Positions 8,736 to 18,881 of a DNA stretch of 64,000 nt are shown piece by piece. The stretch is from Gordonia tangerina. Its GTDB lineage: Bacteria; Actinomycetota; Actinomycetes; Mycobacteriales; Mycobacteriaceae. The notes under the pieces are model-generated. The model was not told where the DNA came from and ran no database searches. It was given only the letters and a program-made list of their open reading frames with translations. Positions within the stretch are counted from its first letter, which is position 1, and each line of letters begins with the position of its first letter. The stretch spans positions 97,780 to 161,779 of the forward strand of contig NZ_JAKGCU010000009.1 in NCBI RefSeq assembly GCF_021556435.1, in the 5' to 3' direction. The translations under genes and the position numbers were made by a program.

Positions 8736-10050
8736 TCTCGGTCTCCCCGGTCGGCGGATCACCGTCGACCGCGCCGCCGAGGCGGCTGCCGTGGGTCGAC
8801 GGAATCACCAGGGAGAACACCGCGGGCCGGCGCGACGTGAGGTCGAGGCGCCCGCCGTCGGCCTCCACCAAGGCCCGTGCCAGCGACAATCCCACCCCAT
8901 TACCCCGGCCCGCAGAGAATCCCCGCCGGAAGATGTGACCGACCAACGGGTCGGGAACACCGTCGCCCTCATCGGAGACCGACACGCGCAACATCTCGCC
9001 CGACGGCAGATCGTCGACCTGGATGTGACACGTCCCGCCACCATGCTGCAACGCATTGTCCACCAGGACACTCAACGCCTCGCGTAGGCGCCCGGGCCGC
9101 GCACTCACCGCGGTCGCCCGACCGTCGAACCGCGCCGAGATGGTGCGTCCGGCCGCCTCGAAGGACGCACGGAAATCGCCGATCAGCGTGTTCACCAGCT
9201 CCGCCACGTCGATGTCGTCAGGCACCGCCGGGTCGTTCCGCGACGCCGCGACCATCTCGTCGAGCTCTCTGGATAGTCGCTCCACCTGCTCCAACGCCGC
9301 CTCCGCCTCGCCGACCACTGACGAGTCGGGATGCATCGACAACTCGTCGAGGCGCAACTGGATGGCGGTGAGACGGCTACGCAGCTGATGTGAGACGTCG
9401 CCGACGATCTCGCCCTCGCGTTCCAGCCGCAGCGCGATCTCGGCGTTCGCATCACCCAGTGCGCGCGAGACCCGATCGAGTTCTCCGATGCCGTAGGACT
9501 TCCAATCCGAGCGGAAGTCGCCCCGTGCCATGGCCGCGGCCCGGTCGGCGAGGTCGATGAGCGGATCGGCGATCCTTCCGGCGGTCACTGCCGCGACGAT
9601 GGTGCCGGCCGCGATCGAACTGGCCACCACCAGCAACACGATCCCCACGGCCACCAACTGGTCGTCGCGCACCTGCTCGAGCGGGATCTCCAGCAGCAGT
9701 GACCCCGCGTTGCCGAGTCCGATCGAGTCACCCATCGCCGCTCCGTCGATCCGGTCGCCGATCACCACCATCGCGTCGGCACCACCGTCGACCGGGTAGC
9801 GCACGGTCAGGCGACCGTTCTCGGGGATCAGCAGCCGGAAGGCGTCGACATCCAGCTGCCCTGGCGCGAGGCTGCCGGCCTCACCCTCTTGACGGATCAA
9901 CTGATCGGAGATCAGTTTGAGGCGCCCGTCGAGCGTCTGATGCGCGTTGTCCGACACCCACCACCAGGCGATCACGCTGAGCGGTACACCCAGCAGCAGG
10001 CCGACCGCCAGACACATGGCGATCATCGTGTTCAGAATCCGGCGGCGCAT
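8707..10050 (-). CDS. Two-component sensor histidine kinase
   Basis: 447-residue membrane sensor kinase. TM1 (about 7-30), an extracytoplasmic sensor of about 100 residues, TM2 (about 134-158) and a HAMP linker are followed by a HisKA domain with the phospho-accepting His221 in GDVSHQLRSRL. The HATPase domain has the N-box around Asn332 (LVDNALQHGGG), DEGDGVPD (G1) and GNGVGLSLA (G2). It begins 15 bp after the response regulator stop, so it forms a PH protein-regulator-kinase operon. The signal is unknown; the partner PH membrane protein suggests an envelope-related input. Confidence 0.93.
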   Translation of the reverse strand: MRRRILNTMIAMCLAVGLLLGVPLSVIAWWWVSDNAHQTLDGRLKLISDQLIRQEGEAGSLAPGQLDVDAFRLLIPENGRLTVRYPVDGGADAMVVIGDRIDGAAMGDSIGLGNAGSLLLEIPLEQVRDDQLVAVGIVLLVVASSIAAGTIVAAVTAGRIADPLIDLADRAAAMARGDFRSDWKSYGIGELDRVSRALGDANAEIALRLEREGEIVGDVSHQLRSRLTAIQLRLDELSMHPDSSVVGEAEAALEQVERLSRELDEMVAASRNDPAVPDDIDVAELVNTLIGDFRASFEAAGRTISARFDGRATAVSARPGRLREALSVLVDNALQHGGGTCHIQVDDLPSGEMLRVSVSDEGDGVPDPLVGHIFRRGFSAGRGNGVGLSLARALVEADGGRLDLTSRRPAVFSLVIPSTHGSRLGGAVDGDPPTGETEIRRDRVPHR

Positions 10051-10065
10051 CGCGGGTCACCCGGG

Positions 10066-10740
10066 TCAGGGGTCGAATCGGAAACCGACGCCGCGCACCG
10101 TCACGATGTGCCTCGGGCGGTCGTACTGGTCGTCGCCGATCTTGCGCCGTAACCAGGAGATGTGCATGTCCAGGGTCTTCGACGAGCGCAGATCCGCCGA
10201 CCCCCACACCTCGGTGAGGATCTCGTCACGGCTGACCACCTGCCCGGAGCGTTCCATCAGGAAACGCAGCAGATCGAACTCGCGATTGGCCAGCACGACG
10301 TCGGCGCCGTTGGCCAGTACCCGCCGTCCGCGGGTGTCGAGTTGGATATCGCCCCCGTCGAGCACCACGTCGGCGCTCTGCTGACGACGGAGCAGTGCCC
10401 GGACCCGTGCGAGCAGCTCCGCGAGCCGGAACGGTTTGCCGACGTAGTCGTCGGCGCCGGCATCGAGGCCCACCACGAAGTCCACCTCGTCGGTGCGCGC
10501 GGTCAACATCAGCACCGCCAGCGTCGGCCGTTCCGAGCGCACCCGGCGGCACACCTCGAGCCCGTCGATCTCGGGCAGCCCGAGATCCAGGATCAACAGT
10601 TCGAACCGACTGTCCAGGGCTTGATCGAGTGCTTGCGCGCCGTCGGTGACGACCTCGCAGCCGTACCCCTCGCGGGTGAGTGCCCGGGCCAGCGGCTCCG
10701 CGATCGCGGCGTCATCCTCGGCCAACAGCACGTCGGTCAT
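10066..10740 (-). CDS. OmpR-family response regulator
   Basis: 224-residue regulator with a receiver domain (acidic pair D9/D10, phospho-acceptor D52 in LLILDLGLPE, conserved Thr in MLTARTDE, Lys in DDYVGKPFRL) and a C-terminal winged-helix DNA-binding domain (ANREFDLLRFLM and RKIGDDQYDRPRHIVTVRG regions). It overlaps the upstream PH-domain gene by 4 bp (ATGA) and precedes its kinase by 15 bp. Target genes are not identifiable from the sequence; autoregulation of the operon is a reasonable guess. Confidence 0.95.
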   Translation of the reverse strand: MTDVLLAEDDAAIAEPLARALTREGYGCEVVTDGAQALDQALDSRFELLILDLGLPEIDGLEVCRRVRSERPTLAVLMLTARTDEVDFVVGLDAGADDYVGKPFRLAELLARVRALLRRQQSADVVLDGGDIQLDTRGRRVLANGADVVLANREFDLLRFLMERSGQVVSRDEILTEVWGSADLRSSKTLDMHISWLRRKIGDDQYDRPRHIVTVRGVGFRFDP

Positions 10741-11318
10741 CGCCTGCTCCCCTCGTCGTGCCGACGTTGCGGCATGTCGTCGGCCGCCTCACCGTCGTAT
10801 CCGTCGGTGAACGGCTCGTTCTCGGCCACGTCGAGTACCTCGTGGTACAGCAGCGCATGCACACGCTCGACCTGCGGGATGTCGTCGAAAGCCAACGGTT
10901 CGTCCGACGCCGACTCGATGATCAGGGTGCCGGTGCGCAGCAGCCGGTCGATGGGACCGTGCCGAAACTCGACGGTGTTGATGCGGCGCACCGGGATGTC
11001 GATCCCCGATCGGGTGATGATGCCGTTGCGGAAGATCACCCGCCGGTCGGTGAGGACGAAATGCGTCGACCCCCACGACACGAGCGGCCGGACGAAGAAC
11101 CAACCCAATGCCGCGAGCCACAGCACGCCGACGATGCCCAACAGGATCAGTCGAGTGGTGGAACCGAGGTCGGCACCGGTGATCACGCCGCCCAGCAGCC
11201 CGACCGCGGCCGTGACCACCAGGAACAGTAGGAACGGGCCGATCAGACACTTCCAGTGGGGATGCCGATGCAGCACGATCTCCTCGCCCGGGGCGAGGTT
11301 CTCCCGTGGATAGGACAT
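10737..11318 (-). CDS. Membrane-anchored bacterial PH-domain (bPH2) protein
   Basis: 193-residue protein with two N-terminal membrane helices (about 25-47 and 55-76) and a cytoplasmic bPH2 domain. The strand FVLTDRRVIFRNGIITRSG and IPVRRINTVEF are diagnostic of the YdbS/YdbT-like family. An acidic C-terminal tail follows. It is the first gene of an operon with a two-component system, which may couple membrane state to the kinase. The same family lies next to birA in M. tuberculosis (Rv3278c). The molecular function of bPH2 proteins is unknown. Confidence 0.85.
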   Translation of the reverse strand: MSYPRENLAPGEEIVLHRHPHWKCLIGPFLLFLVVTAAVGLLGGVITGADLGSTTRLILLGIVGVLWLAALGWFFVRPLVSWGSTHFVLTDRRVIFRNGIITRSGIDIPVRRINTVEFRHGPIDRLLRTGTLIIESASDEPLAFDDIPQVERVHALLYHEVLDVAENEPFTDGYDGEAADDMPQRRHDEGSRR

Positions 11319-11428
11319 GGCCTAAAGCTTAATGTCCGGCGAGCACGGGACGGCCGAACTCCGACCGGGCGTGGGTACACTTCCGGTGAAGCCGTGCAGG
11401 TGACGAGAAGTCTCGAGGTCCGACAGAC

Positions 11429-12034
11429 ATGAGCTACCACGATCCACGTGACCCGCGCGATCCACGGACCGCGCGTTATGAACCCGGGTACCCCGAGTCC
11501 CGGGCCTACAGCCAGCAGCCCGCCCCGAGATCCGATCACTCGGATCCGACCTACTCGTATGCGGCGGACCCGTATCAGCCCGCCGACGCCGGACGCCAGA
11601 AACCGCGGCTGGGACCCAACGTCAATCCGACAATGTTCGTCGGCGGTGTGGTGATGACCGGTGTCGTGACCGGCCTGGCCGCATGGCTGGCCGCGTGGAT
11701 CATCCGCGCGATCGTGCAGCGGGTAAACGAAGCGGGCCGGTTCGGGGTGTGGAATCCGTTGGCGCGTGACGAGTTCTGGTTCGCGGTGGTTGCGTTCCTG
11801 TGCGCACTCGCGGCCGGCGCGCTGTGGTACGTGCTGCAGATGGTGACCCCGTCGCCGAATCAGTTCTTCCGCTGGATCGTCGGTCTGCTGATCGCCGCGG
11901 CGGTGATCATCCCGCTGATCCTGTCCGCGGAACTGTCGGTCGGCATCGCCACCGCCATTCTCCATCTGATCATCGGGCTACCGATCATCTCGCTGATCCC
12001 CGCCATGGGACACAAGAGCATCCAGGACAGCTGA
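11429..12034 (+). CDS. Conserved multi-pass membrane protein (DUF6069-like)
   Basis: 201-residue protein. The first 65 residues are hydrophilic and rich in Asp, Pro, Arg and Tyr. Four hydrophobic segments follow (about 70-95, 110-132, 147-167 and 170-190). The topology and the ...NPTMFVGGVV entry resemble small actinobacterial membrane proteins grouped as DUF6069; this assignment is from memory and tentative. It is divergent from the PH-domain operon, with a likely ribosome binding site upstream (GACGAGAAG). No function can be assigned. Confidence 0.7.
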   Translation: MSYHDPRDPRDPRTARYEPGYPESRAYSQQPAPRSDHSDPTYSYAADPYQPADAGRQKPRLGPNVNPTMFVGGVVMTGVVTGLAAWLAAWIIRAIVQRVNEAGRFGVWNPLARDEFWFAVVAFLCALAAGALWYVLQMVTPSPNQFFRWIVGLLIAAAVIIPLILSAELSVGIATAILHLIIGLPIISLIPAMGHKSIQDS

Positions 12035-12062
12035 AGCAGCCAGACGACCGACGCGCGAGGTC

Positions 12063-12860
12063 TCAGTCGTCGAGCGGCCGCAGGTGGGTGACGTCGCCGG
12101 CCGCCGCGACCACCTGGCGGCCCTCGGCGTCGACGACGATCCGACCCATCGCGTCCACGCCGACCGCGGTGCCGGTCACTGTCTGGTCACCGGGCATCAC
12201 CAGCCGTACCCGCCTGCCGACGGTGTCGCTGCGATCGCGATAGGCAGCGCTCAGTCGGTCCAGGTCGTCGGGCCAGTGGGTCAACAGATCCCCGAGCCCA
12301 CGCAGGAATGCCGCCGCCAGTTCGGTGTGCGCGACCTCGGTTCCGGTGCTGATCTGCAAGGACGTCGCTGTCGGCACCGGCAGGTCCTCGGCCGACATGT
12401 AGGTGTTGATCCCGATCCCGATCACCGCGAGACCCCCGCGAGGTGTGTTCGTGTACTCGGCCAGGATGCCGGCCACCTTCCGGTCGTCGATCAGGACATC
12501 GTTGGGCCATTTCAGCTTTGGCCGTCGACCCGCCACCTCATCGATCGCGTCGACCGCCGCCAGTCCGGCGAGCAACGACAACCAACCCAGATGCTCGGTC
12601 TCGGACCCCACCGCGACCGCCGCAGACATGGCCACCTGACTCCCCGCCGGCGCGGACCACACCCGGGAGTGGCGGCCGCGCCCCGCCGTCTGATCGGTGG
12701 TCAACCGCACCGTGCCGTCGACGTCGCCGGAAGCCGCCTGTGTGACCAGGTCTGCGTTGGTGGAGCCGGTCGATGCCACCACCTCCACCGCTCGCCAACG
12801 GGTACCGGACAGGAGTTCGAGGAGTCGATCGGCATCGAGATCGGCGGCATGGTTACTCAT
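12063..12860 (-). CDS. birA: Biotin-[acetyl-CoA-carboxylase] ligase BirA
   Basis: Activates biotin to biotinyl-AMP and transfers it to the Lys of biotin carboxyl carrier domains. Visible motifs are STNADLV, the biotinyl-AMP loop GRGRHSRVW, KWPNDVLI with the catalytic Lys, and IGIGINTY. The protein (265 aa from the ATG at 12860) starts directly in the catalytic domain and has no N-terminal helix-turn-helix, so it is a monofunctional ligase and not a repressor. It is divergent from accD5; its expected substrates AccA3 (18882) and Pyc (28746) are both encoded here. Confidence 0.95.
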   Translation of the reverse strand: MSNHAADLDADRLLELLSGTRWRAVEVVASTGSTNADLVTQAASGDVDGTVRLTTDQTAGRGRHSRVWSAPAGSQVAMSAAVAVGSETEHLGWLSLLAGLAAVDAIDEVAGRRPKLKWPNDVLIDDRKVAGILAEYTNTPRGGLAVIGIGINTYMSAEDLPVPTATSLQISTGTEVAHTELAAAFLRGLGDLLTHWPDDLDRLSAAYRDRSDTVGRRVRLVMPGDQTVTGTAVGVDAMGRIVVDAEGRQVVAAAGDVTHLRPLDD

Positions 12861-12959
12861 AGGTGATGACGCTACCGCGCCACAGGTGCAGGTCAACGCC
12901 ATATCCGCGTTCCCCGACCGATCGCTCGGGAACCTGAGGCATATCTCACGTTGATCCGC

Positions 12960-12990
12960 TTGACGTGGCTCACACCCGGGTCGTTAGCAT
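12960..12990 (+). promoter_or_regulatory. Candidate leaderless promoter for accD5
   Basis: TTGACG (12960-12965) and TAGCAT (12985-12990) form a -35/-10 pair with a 19-bp spacer. The ATG of accD5 is 8 nt beyond the -10 box, so the mRNA would be leaderless. No ribosome binding site is visible before the ATG. Confidence 0.45.
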
Positions 12991-12998
12991 CGGTGTCC

Positions 12999-14627
12999 AT
13001 GACGACTGCTTCGCGCGAGGACGGCTCCGCCCCCGACATCCACACGACGGCGGGAAAACTCGCCGATCTGCGTAACCGCCTCGATGAGGCCAAGCACCCC
13101 GTGGGCGAGGCCGTGGTGGACAAAATCCACGAGCGGGGCAAGCTCACCGCGCGCGAGCGGATCACTCACCTCCTCGACGAGGGCTCGTTCGTGGAACTCG
13201 ATGCGCTGGCCCGGCATCGCAGCACCAACTTCGGACTGGCCGAGCGCCGCCCGGTAGGCGATGGAGTGGTGACCGGCTACGGCACCATCGACGGCCGCGA
13301 GGTGTGCATCTTCTCCCAGGACGCCACCGTCTTCGGCGGCAGCCTCGGCGAGGTGTACGGCGAGAAGATCGTGAAGGTGATGGACCTGGCGATCAAGACC
13401 GGACGGCCGCTGATCGGCATCAACGACGGTGCCGGCGCACGTATTCAGGAGGGTGTGGTCTCCCTGGGCCTGTACGGCGAGATCTTCCACCGCAACGTCC
13501 GCGCTTCCGGCGTGATCCCTCAGATCTCGCTGATCCTCGGCGCTGCGGCCGGCGGCCACGTCTACTCCCCCGCCCTGACCGACTTCGTCGTGATGGTCGA
13601 CAAGACCAGTCAGATGTTCATCACCGGCCCGGACGTCATCAAGACGGTCACCGGCGAGGACGTCACCATGGAGGACCTCGGTGGCGCCAACACCCACATG
13701 ACGAAGTCGGGTACCGCGAGCTACGTGGCCTCCGACGAGGAAGACGCGCTCGGGTACGTCAAGGAGTTGCTCGGCTACCTGCCCAGCAACAACCGGGCCG
13801 AGGCCCCGCGCCTGCCGGTGGACCAGCCGGCTGCCGGCTCGATCGAGGACACCCTCACCGATGAGGACCTCGAACTCGACACGCTGATCCCTGATTCGCC
13901 GAACCAGCCCTACGACATGCACGAGGTCATCCGGCGCATCCTCGACGACGACGAGTTCCTCGAGGTGCAGGCCGAGTACGCGACCAACGTGATCGTCGGA
14001 TTCGGCCGGGTGGACGGCCGCAGCGTCGGCATCGTCGCAAACCAGCCGACCCAGTTCGCCGGCTGCCTCGACATCAAGGGGTCGGAGAAGGCCGCCCGGT
14101 TCGTCCGCACGTGTGACGCTTTCAACATCCCGATCGTCACCCTGGTCGACGTGCCCGGCTTCCTGCCCGGCACCGACCAGGAATACAACGGCATCATCCG
14201 CCGCGGCGCCAAGCTGCTGTACGCCTACGGCGAGGCCACCGTCGGCAAGATCACCATCATCACGCGCAAGGCCTACGGCGGCGCCTACGACGTGATGGGG
14301 TCCAAGCACATGGGCGCCGACGTCAATCTGGCCTGGCCGACGGCCCAGATCGCGGTCATGGGCGCCTCCGGCGCGGTCGGATTCGTCTACCGCGGCAAGC
14401 TGAAGGAAGCTGCGGCGAACGGCGAGGACGTCGACGCACTGCGCCTCGAACTGCAGCAGGAGTACGAGGACACTCTGGTCAATCCGTACGTCGCCGCCGA
14501 ACGTGGCTACGTCGACGCGGTGATCCCGCCCAGCCACACCCGTGGCCAGGTGGCGACCGCGCTGCGCCTGCTCGAGCGCAAGATGGTCACGCTGCCGCCG
14601 AAGAAGCATGGGAACATTCCGCTGTGA
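12999..14627 (+). CDS. accD5: Acyl-CoA (propionyl-CoA) carboxylase carboxyltransferase beta subunit AccD5
   Basis: 542-residue carboxyltransferase that moves CO2 from biotinyl-AccA3 to acetyl- or propionyl-CoA, giving malonyl- and methylmalonyl-CoA for fatty and methyl-branched lipid synthesis. N- and C-terminal crotonase-like halves are seen: [16 protein letters not shown] with the [13 protein letters not shown] oxyanion loop, and [13 protein letters not shown] with [17 protein letters not shown]. The start at 12999 is fixed by the MTTAS start of the family and the leaderless promoter. It overlaps accE5 by 4 bp. Confidence 0.95.
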   Translation: MTTASREDGSAPDIHTTAGKLADLRNRLDEAKHPVGEAVVDKIHERGKLTARERITHLLDEGSFVELDALARHRSTNFGLAERRPVGDGVVTGYGTIDGREVCIFSQDATVFGGSLGEVYGEKIVKVMDLAIKTGRPLIGINDGAGARIQEGVVSLGLYGEIFHRNVRASGVIPQISLILGAAAGGHVYSPALTDFVVMVDKTSQMFITGPDVIKTVTGEDVTMEDLGGANTHMTKSGTASYVASDEEDALGYVKELLGYLPSNNRAEAPRLPVDQPAAGSIEDTLTDEDLELDTLIPDSPNQPYDMHEVIRRILDDDEFLEVQAEYATNVIVGFGRVDGRSVGIVANQPTQFAGCLDIKGSEKAARFVRTCDAFNIPIVTLVDVPGFLPGTDQEYNGIIRRGAKLLYAYGEATVGKITIITRKAYGGAYDVMGSKHMGADVNLAWPTAQIAVMGASGAVGFVYRGKLKEAAANGEDVDALRLELQQEYEDTLVNPYVAAERGYVDAVIPPSHTRGQVATALRLLERKMVTLPPKKHGNIPL

Positions 14628-14869
14628 GCGACATCGAGACCGGCGCCGACGCCGAAACGCAGACACAGTCCGCACCGTTTTTGCGCGTCGTCCGGGGTAA
14701 CCCGACCGATGAGGAACTCGCCGCCCTCGTCGCGGTCGTCGCCTCCGCCGCCGGGTCCTCCGGTGGCGGCATCGCCGACGCCGGGCCACGCGACGACTGG
14801 GGACGCCCTGAGGACCGGCTGCGGCCGATCTGGGGCGCACCGGGCAGCTTCACCAATCTGAGGTGGTGA
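14624..14869 (+). CDS. accE5: Acyl-CoA carboxylase epsilon subunit AccE5
   Basis: 81-residue small subunit that bridges AccA3 and AccD5 in actinobacterial acyl-CoA carboxylases and raises activity. The family hallmark is the [18 protein letters not shown] helix; the C-terminus ends in a Trp-rich region (GDDWGRP/ W..PG). The GTG start at 14624 overlaps the accD5 stop as GTGA, and its own stop overlaps maf, so the three are co-translated. Confidence 0.92.
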   Translation: MSDIETGADAETQTQSAPFLRVVRGNPTDEELAALVAVVASAAGSSGGGIADAGPRDDWGRPEDRLRPIWGAPGSFTNLRW

Positions 14870-15525
14870 GCGCACCGGAGGTGGTGCTCGGGTCGGCGTC
14901 GCCGGCCCGCCTCCGGGTGCTGCGCGACGCGGGACTCGACCCGCGGGTGATCGTCTCCGACGTCGACGAGGACGCCCTGCTGACCACCATGGCGGCGTTT
15001 CCACCCGAGGACATCGTCGTCCGGTTGGCGCAGGCCAAGGCCGACGCCGTGGTGGCCGATGTCCTCGCCGACTGCGATGCCTCCGATGTGGTGGTCCTCA
15101 CCTGTGACTCGATGCTGTTCTTCGACGGCCGGCTGAGCGGCAAACCGCACACCGCACAGGTCGCGCAGAGCCAGTGGCGCACCATGCGCAACCGCTCGGC
15201 CGAACTCATCACCGGGCACTGTGTCACCCGCATCCACGACGGCCTGGTGGCCGCCTCCGCGCACGCCGCGGCGTCGACGACCATCAGATTCGCCGACGTC
15301 GACGACGCGACGATCGATGCCTACGTCGCCACCGGCGAACCCCTCTCGGTGGCCGGCGCCTTCACCCTCGATGGGCTCGGCGGCTGGTTCGTGGACTCCG
15401 TCGACGGCGATCCGTCATCGGTGCTCGGGATCGGCCTGCCGACCGTTCGTCGTCTGCTCGGCGAGGTGGGGGTGTCGGTCGTCGACTTGTGGCTGTCGGA
15501 CCCAACTGGCAAATCGGACAACTGA
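14866..15525 (+). CDS. maf: Maf-family nucleoside triphosphate pyrophosphatase
   Basis: Hydrolyses non-canonical or methylated nucleoside triphosphates, a house-cleaning activity also linked to septum control. Visible are the N-terminal GSASPARLRVLR motif, the E-D-[IV]-V-x-RLAQAKA helix, the catalytic Asp segment LTCDSMLFFDGRLSGKP, and the C-terminal SVLGIGLPTVRRLL. Two adjacent GTG codons (14863 and 14866) are possible starts; 14866 gives the same 4-bp GTGA overlap seen between accD5 and accE5. Length is 219 aa. Confidence 0.92.
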   Translation: MSAPEVVLGSASPARLRVLRDAGLDPRVIVSDVDEDALLTTMAAFPPEDIVVRLAQAKADAVVADVLADCDASDVVVLTCDSMLFFDGRLSGKPHTAQVAQSQWRTMRNRSAELITGHCVTRIHDGLVAASAHAAASTTIRFADVDDATIDAYVATGEPLSVAGAFTLDGLGGWFVDSVDGDPSSVLGIGLPTVRRLLGEVGVSVVDLWLSDPTGKSDN

Positions 15526-15670
15526 TCTGGGCCGACACACCTGCATGTCGTGGCAAGTGCACGGATTCCGGCATCAGTGTCCAGGGTCGTCGTCGTGATC
15601 ACACACCCTCGACGATGTCCTTGACGCCGTGTCACATCGGCTGGGCGAGTTGTCCATGGAAGGGCACCGC

Positions 15671-15696
15671 GTCGGCTGAGCTCTCAGCTCGCCGAC
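15671..15696 (+). terminator. Hairpin between maf and sseA
   Basis: GTCGGC-T-GAGCT / AGCTC-GCCGAC forms an 11-bp stem with one bulged T and a 3-nt loop. It sits in the 295-bp gene-free stretch between maf and sseA and could end the accD5-accE5-maf transcript. No T-tract follows. I see nothing else in 15526-15820. Confidence 0.35.
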
Positions 15697-15820
15697 ACGA
15701 CCGTGAGTCGGCACGCCACGCGACTTCGGCAGTGGGTAGGCTCATTGCCAGACACCGGATCGCCGTGTCCGTCAGACCGCCCGATGCCGCATCGGCGACC
15801 ACAGATTGAAGGGACCGCAG

Positions 15821-16717
15821 TTGAGCGTGGAGACCGATCCGAATCCGGCATTCGCCGAGTACGCGCATCCGGAGCGTCTGGTCAGCACCCAGTGGCTGTC
15901 GGCGCATCTCGGTGCGAAGGGACTCAAGATCGTCGAGTCGGACGAGGATGTCCTGCTCTTCGACATCGGTCACATCCCGACCGCGCAGAAGATCGACTGG
16001 CATCTTCATCTCAACGATCCGGTGACCCGCGACTACATCAACGGTGAACAGTTCGCTGAGCTCATGCGTAGCAAGGGGATCGAACGCGACGACACCGTGG
16101 TGATCTACGGCGACAAGAGCAATTGGTGGGCCGCCTACGCGCTGTGGGTGTTCACGCTGTTCGGCCACGAGGACGTCCGGCTGCTCGACGGTGGCCGCGA
16201 CGCCTGGATGTCGGAGGATCGCGACACGTCCTTCGATGTGCCCGAGTACCCGCGATCGGACTACCCCGTCGTCGAGCGTGATGACTCCCGAATCCGCGCA
16301 TTCGCGCCGGAGGTGCTCGAGGCGCTCGGTACCCAACCGCTCGTCGACGTGCGCTCCCCGCAGGAGTACACCGGCGAACGCACGCACATGCCGGACTACC
16401 CAGAGGAGGGTGCGCTACGCGGGGGCCACATCCCCACCGCCATCTCCATCCCGTGGGCCAAGGCCGCCGCACCGGACAGCCGCTTCCGCGGCCGTAAGGA
16501 ACTCGAGGAGATCTACGCCGACCTCGATCCGTCAACCCCGACCATCGCGTACTGCCGCATCGGCGAGCGGTCGAGCCACACCTGGTTCGTGCTGACCCAT
16601 CTGCTCGGCTACGACAAGGTGCGCAACTACGACGGGTCGTGGACCGAATGGGGTAACGCGGTGCGGGTGCCCATCGCCATCGGCCCCGAGCCGGGCGCCG
16701 CCCCGGCGACGACATGA
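15821..16717 (+). CDS. sseA: Thiosulfate/3-mercaptopyruvate sulfurtransferase (rhodanese) SseA-like
   Basis: 298-residue protein with two rhodanese domains. The N-terminal domain (about 20-140) is inactive and holds DGGRDAWM; the C-terminal one carries the catalytic Cys245 in [14 protein letters not shown], a CRxGxR active-site loop. It moves sulfane sulfur to thiophilic acceptors. The TTG at 15821 is chosen because AAGGG lies 7 nt upstream; a TTG at 15806 would add five residues. It overlaps the SufE-like gene by 4 bp (ATGA), matching Rv3283-Rv3284. Confidence 0.9.
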   Translation: MSVETDPNPAFAEYAHPERLVSTQWLSAHLGAKGLKIVESDEDVLLFDIGHIPTAQKIDWHLHLNDPVTRDYINGEQFAELMRSKGIERDDTVVIYGDKSNWWAAYALWVFTLFGHEDVRLLDGGRDAWMSEDRDTSFDVPEYPRSDYPVVERDDSRIRAFAPEVLEALGTQPLVDVRSPQEYTGERTHMPDYPEEGALRGGHIPTAISIPWAKAAAPDSRFRGRKELEEIYADLDPSTPTIAYCRIGERSSHTWFVLTHLLGYDKVRNYDGSWTEWGNAVRVPIAIGPEPGAAPATT

Positions 16718-17166
16718 CACTGCCGGCTGCTCTCGCCGAGATCGTCGACGACTTCGGCGCACTCGGCGATGCCGACAAGGTGACGTTGCTGCTGGAGTTC
16801 TCGCGTGAACTGCCCGAGCTCCCGTCCCACCTCCAACAGGACGCGATGGAGCCGGTGCCGGAGTGTCAGTCGCCGGTATTCCTGTCGGTGGACGCCGCCG
16901 ACACTGATCATGTGCGGCTGTACCTGACGGCGCCGGCAGAGGCTCCGACCACCCGCGGTTTCGCCTCGATCCTGTATCAGGGCCTCGACGGCGCGCCCGC
17001 CGACGAGATCCTCGCGGTGCCGGCGGACTTCTATCACGATCTGGGGCTGGGCTCGGCGGTCAGTCCGCTGCGACTGCGGGGTATGGCGGGCATGCTCGCC
17101 CGGATCAAAGGACAGGTGCGACGTCAGGCCGGGGACGGACCCGGCACCCCCACCAGTTCGACATGA
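16714..17166 (+). CDS. sufE: SufE-family sulfur acceptor protein
   Basis: 150-residue SufE homologue. SufE proteins accept persulfide sulfur on a conserved Cys, here Cys51 in [10 protein letters not shown], and pass it on for Fe-S or thiol metabolism. The coupling to the rhodanese gene by a 4-bp overlap suggests the rhodanese could deliver sulfur to it. The C-terminal region [20 protein letters not shown] is typical. It also overlaps the following condensation-domain gene by 4 bp. Confidence 0.9.
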   Translation: MTLPAALAEIVDDFGALGDADKVTLLLEFSRELPELPSHLQQDAMEPVPECQSPVFLSVDAADTDHVRLYLTAPAEAPTTRGFASILYQGLDGAPADEILAVPADFYHDLGLGSAVSPLRLRGMAGMLARIKGQVRRQAGDGPGTPTSST

Positions 17167-18689
17167 AGTTCGTCCAGATCCGCGACGAGTCGGTGGAGCC
17201 TGGCGGACTCGTCGAGTGGATGCCGTATGTCTCGGGTGGCCTGGGTTCCTGGAGCCGCGATTCCCGCCTCACGTCGCACAATCACGAGCAGCATCTGCGG
17301 TCGGCGTTCGACTATCGGCTGCGCACCCGACGCGAGGGCGGCCGGGAATCCTGGCTGGGTCTGGCCATCGAATTCGCCGAACCGCTGTCGATCCCGGCCA
17401 TCCGGACCACCCTGCTGCAGTGGATCGACCGACACGAGGTGTTGCGCAGCCACGTCATCATCCGCGGTGACGGCCTCCAACGACTCAGCACAGAGCCCGG
17501 CACCGTCAAGCTCAAGATGGGCCGCATCGGCTGGTACACCGAGTCGGGTCCGCTGGTCGAACAGATCGCCGGCGCCTTCGACCGTGCGACGGCGCCGCTG
17601 CATTGGCCGGCCTACATGTTCGCCACCGTCGGCCGGGAGGACTCGTTCACCCTGCTGTTCGCCGCCGACCATTCGCTCGTCGACGGCTACTCGCTGATCA
17701 TGGCGCAACACGAACTCGCCACCCTCTACCGCGCAGCACGGCGTCAGGAGCAACCCGAACTGGCGCCCGTCGGCAGCTACGTCGACTTCAGCGCCCAGGA
17801 ACGCCGAATGGCCGACCAGACCGGCGGCGACCACCCAGCGGTACGGACGTGGACGGATTTCCTGCGCGCCGGCCACGGCGGCATGCCGGCCTTCACCGCC
17901 GATTCCGAGGCCGCGACCATCGACCGCGCCGAGCTGGAGTCACCCGCCCCCGATCCGAGCGACGAATCCGCCGTCGCCCAGCAATCGCTGTACGGCCTGA
18001 TCCTCGACGACGCGGCCGCCAACAGATTCACCGCGGTCTGCTCGCAGGCCGGCGGCACGCTGACCGCAGGTGTGCTCGCGGCGTGCGCCCTGGTGCATCA
18101 CGATCGCACCGGCGACGACGAGTTCCGCTGCGTGCTCCCCCGCCACACCCGCGACGACGCTCGCTGGCTCACCGCGCTGGGCTGGTTCGTCGCGGTGGCC
18201 CCGTTCACCCTCGACGTCTCCGATTCACCGACCTTCGATCAGGCGGTCACACGGGCGACCGCCGAACTCAAACGGTCCCGCCAGGGCGCCGGGCTGCCGT
18301 TCCTGCGGGTCGCCGAACTCCTCGGCCACAGCGGCGAACCCTTGTTCGTGATCTCGTTCATCGACACGCGATATGCCCCGGGGGCGGCCGAGGCCGACGC
18401 GGGCCGGGCGAAGGTGTTGCGCAGCCACAGTTATGCACCCCACGAGGTCTATATCTGGATCAATCGGACACCCGGCGGCATGCGGGTGTCGGCCCGCTTC
18501 CCACCGGAACCCGCAGCGTCGCCTGATCGTCAGAACGTCCCGGGCGCCGACGTGAACTATCCCACTCCGGCCGCCGTACCCGGCGACACGGACACCGGTC
18601 CCGTCGGTCCCGTCCAGGCCTACCTGCACGATTTCGCCCGGTTGATCAGGGAGCTCGGCGACGCGAGCACTTTTCGTACCGACGAGTAA
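17163..18689 (+). CDS. Condensation-domain (PapA-like) acyltransferase
   Basis: 508-residue protein of the CoA-dependent acyltransferase/condensation superfamily. The catalytic motif reads [11 protein letters not shown], i.e. HxxxDG with the first of the two classical His replaced by Asp, as tolerated in PapA enzymes. The C-terminal [12 protein letters not shown] and [10 protein letters not shown] segments resemble the DFGWG-side latch region but the motif itself is not seen. PapA proteins esterify surface lipids such as trehalose or phthiocerol derivatives. It starts inside the sufE stop (ATGA) and is followed by accA3, so lipid acylation is plausible. No polyketide synthase gene is nearby. 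Confidence 0.8.
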   Translation: MKFVQIRDESVEPGGLVEWMPYVSGGLGSWSRDSRLTSHNHEQHLRSAFDYRLRTRREGGRESWLGLAIEFAEPLSIPAIRTTLLQWIDRHEVLRSHVIIRGDGLQRLSTEPGTVKLKMGRIGWYTESGPLVEQIAGAFDRATAPLHWPAYMFATVGREDSFTLLFAADHSLVDGYSLIMAQHELATLYRAARRQEQPELAPVGSYVDFSAQERRMADQTGGDHPAVRTWTDFLRAGHGGMPAFTADSEAATIDRAELESPAPDPSDESAVAQQSLYGLILDDAAANRFTAVCSQAGGTLTAGVLAACALVHHDRTGDDEFRCVLPRHTRDDARWLTALGWFVAVAPFTLDVSDSPTFDQAVTRATAELKRSRQGAGLPFLRVAELLGHSGEPLFVISFIDTRYAPGAAEADAGRAKVLRSHSYAPHEVYIWINRTPGGMRVSARFPPEPAASPDRQNVPGADVNYPTPAAVPGDTDTGPVGPVQAYLHDFARLIRELGDASTFRTDE

Positions 18690-18881
18690 CCGGAGGGGGC
18701 GACCGATCGCTTGATCGGTGGGCTAGGGTATTGCCCTGAACGCGTGACACTTAGACTCGAGTGTCGTGCCTCACTCCGAGGGCCGTCACGATCGGCCGGA
18801 CGGGTGAAACCCCAGACGCGTGATGTGATTCATAACGACCAAGTGCCGCTCCACCGAGCGTCACGACGCCCAGGAGAACAA

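Noticed and set aside
12984..14840. 618-codon open frame antisense to accD5
   Set aside because: It mirrors the codon phase of accD5, has no family motifs, and is typical of high-GC shadow frames.
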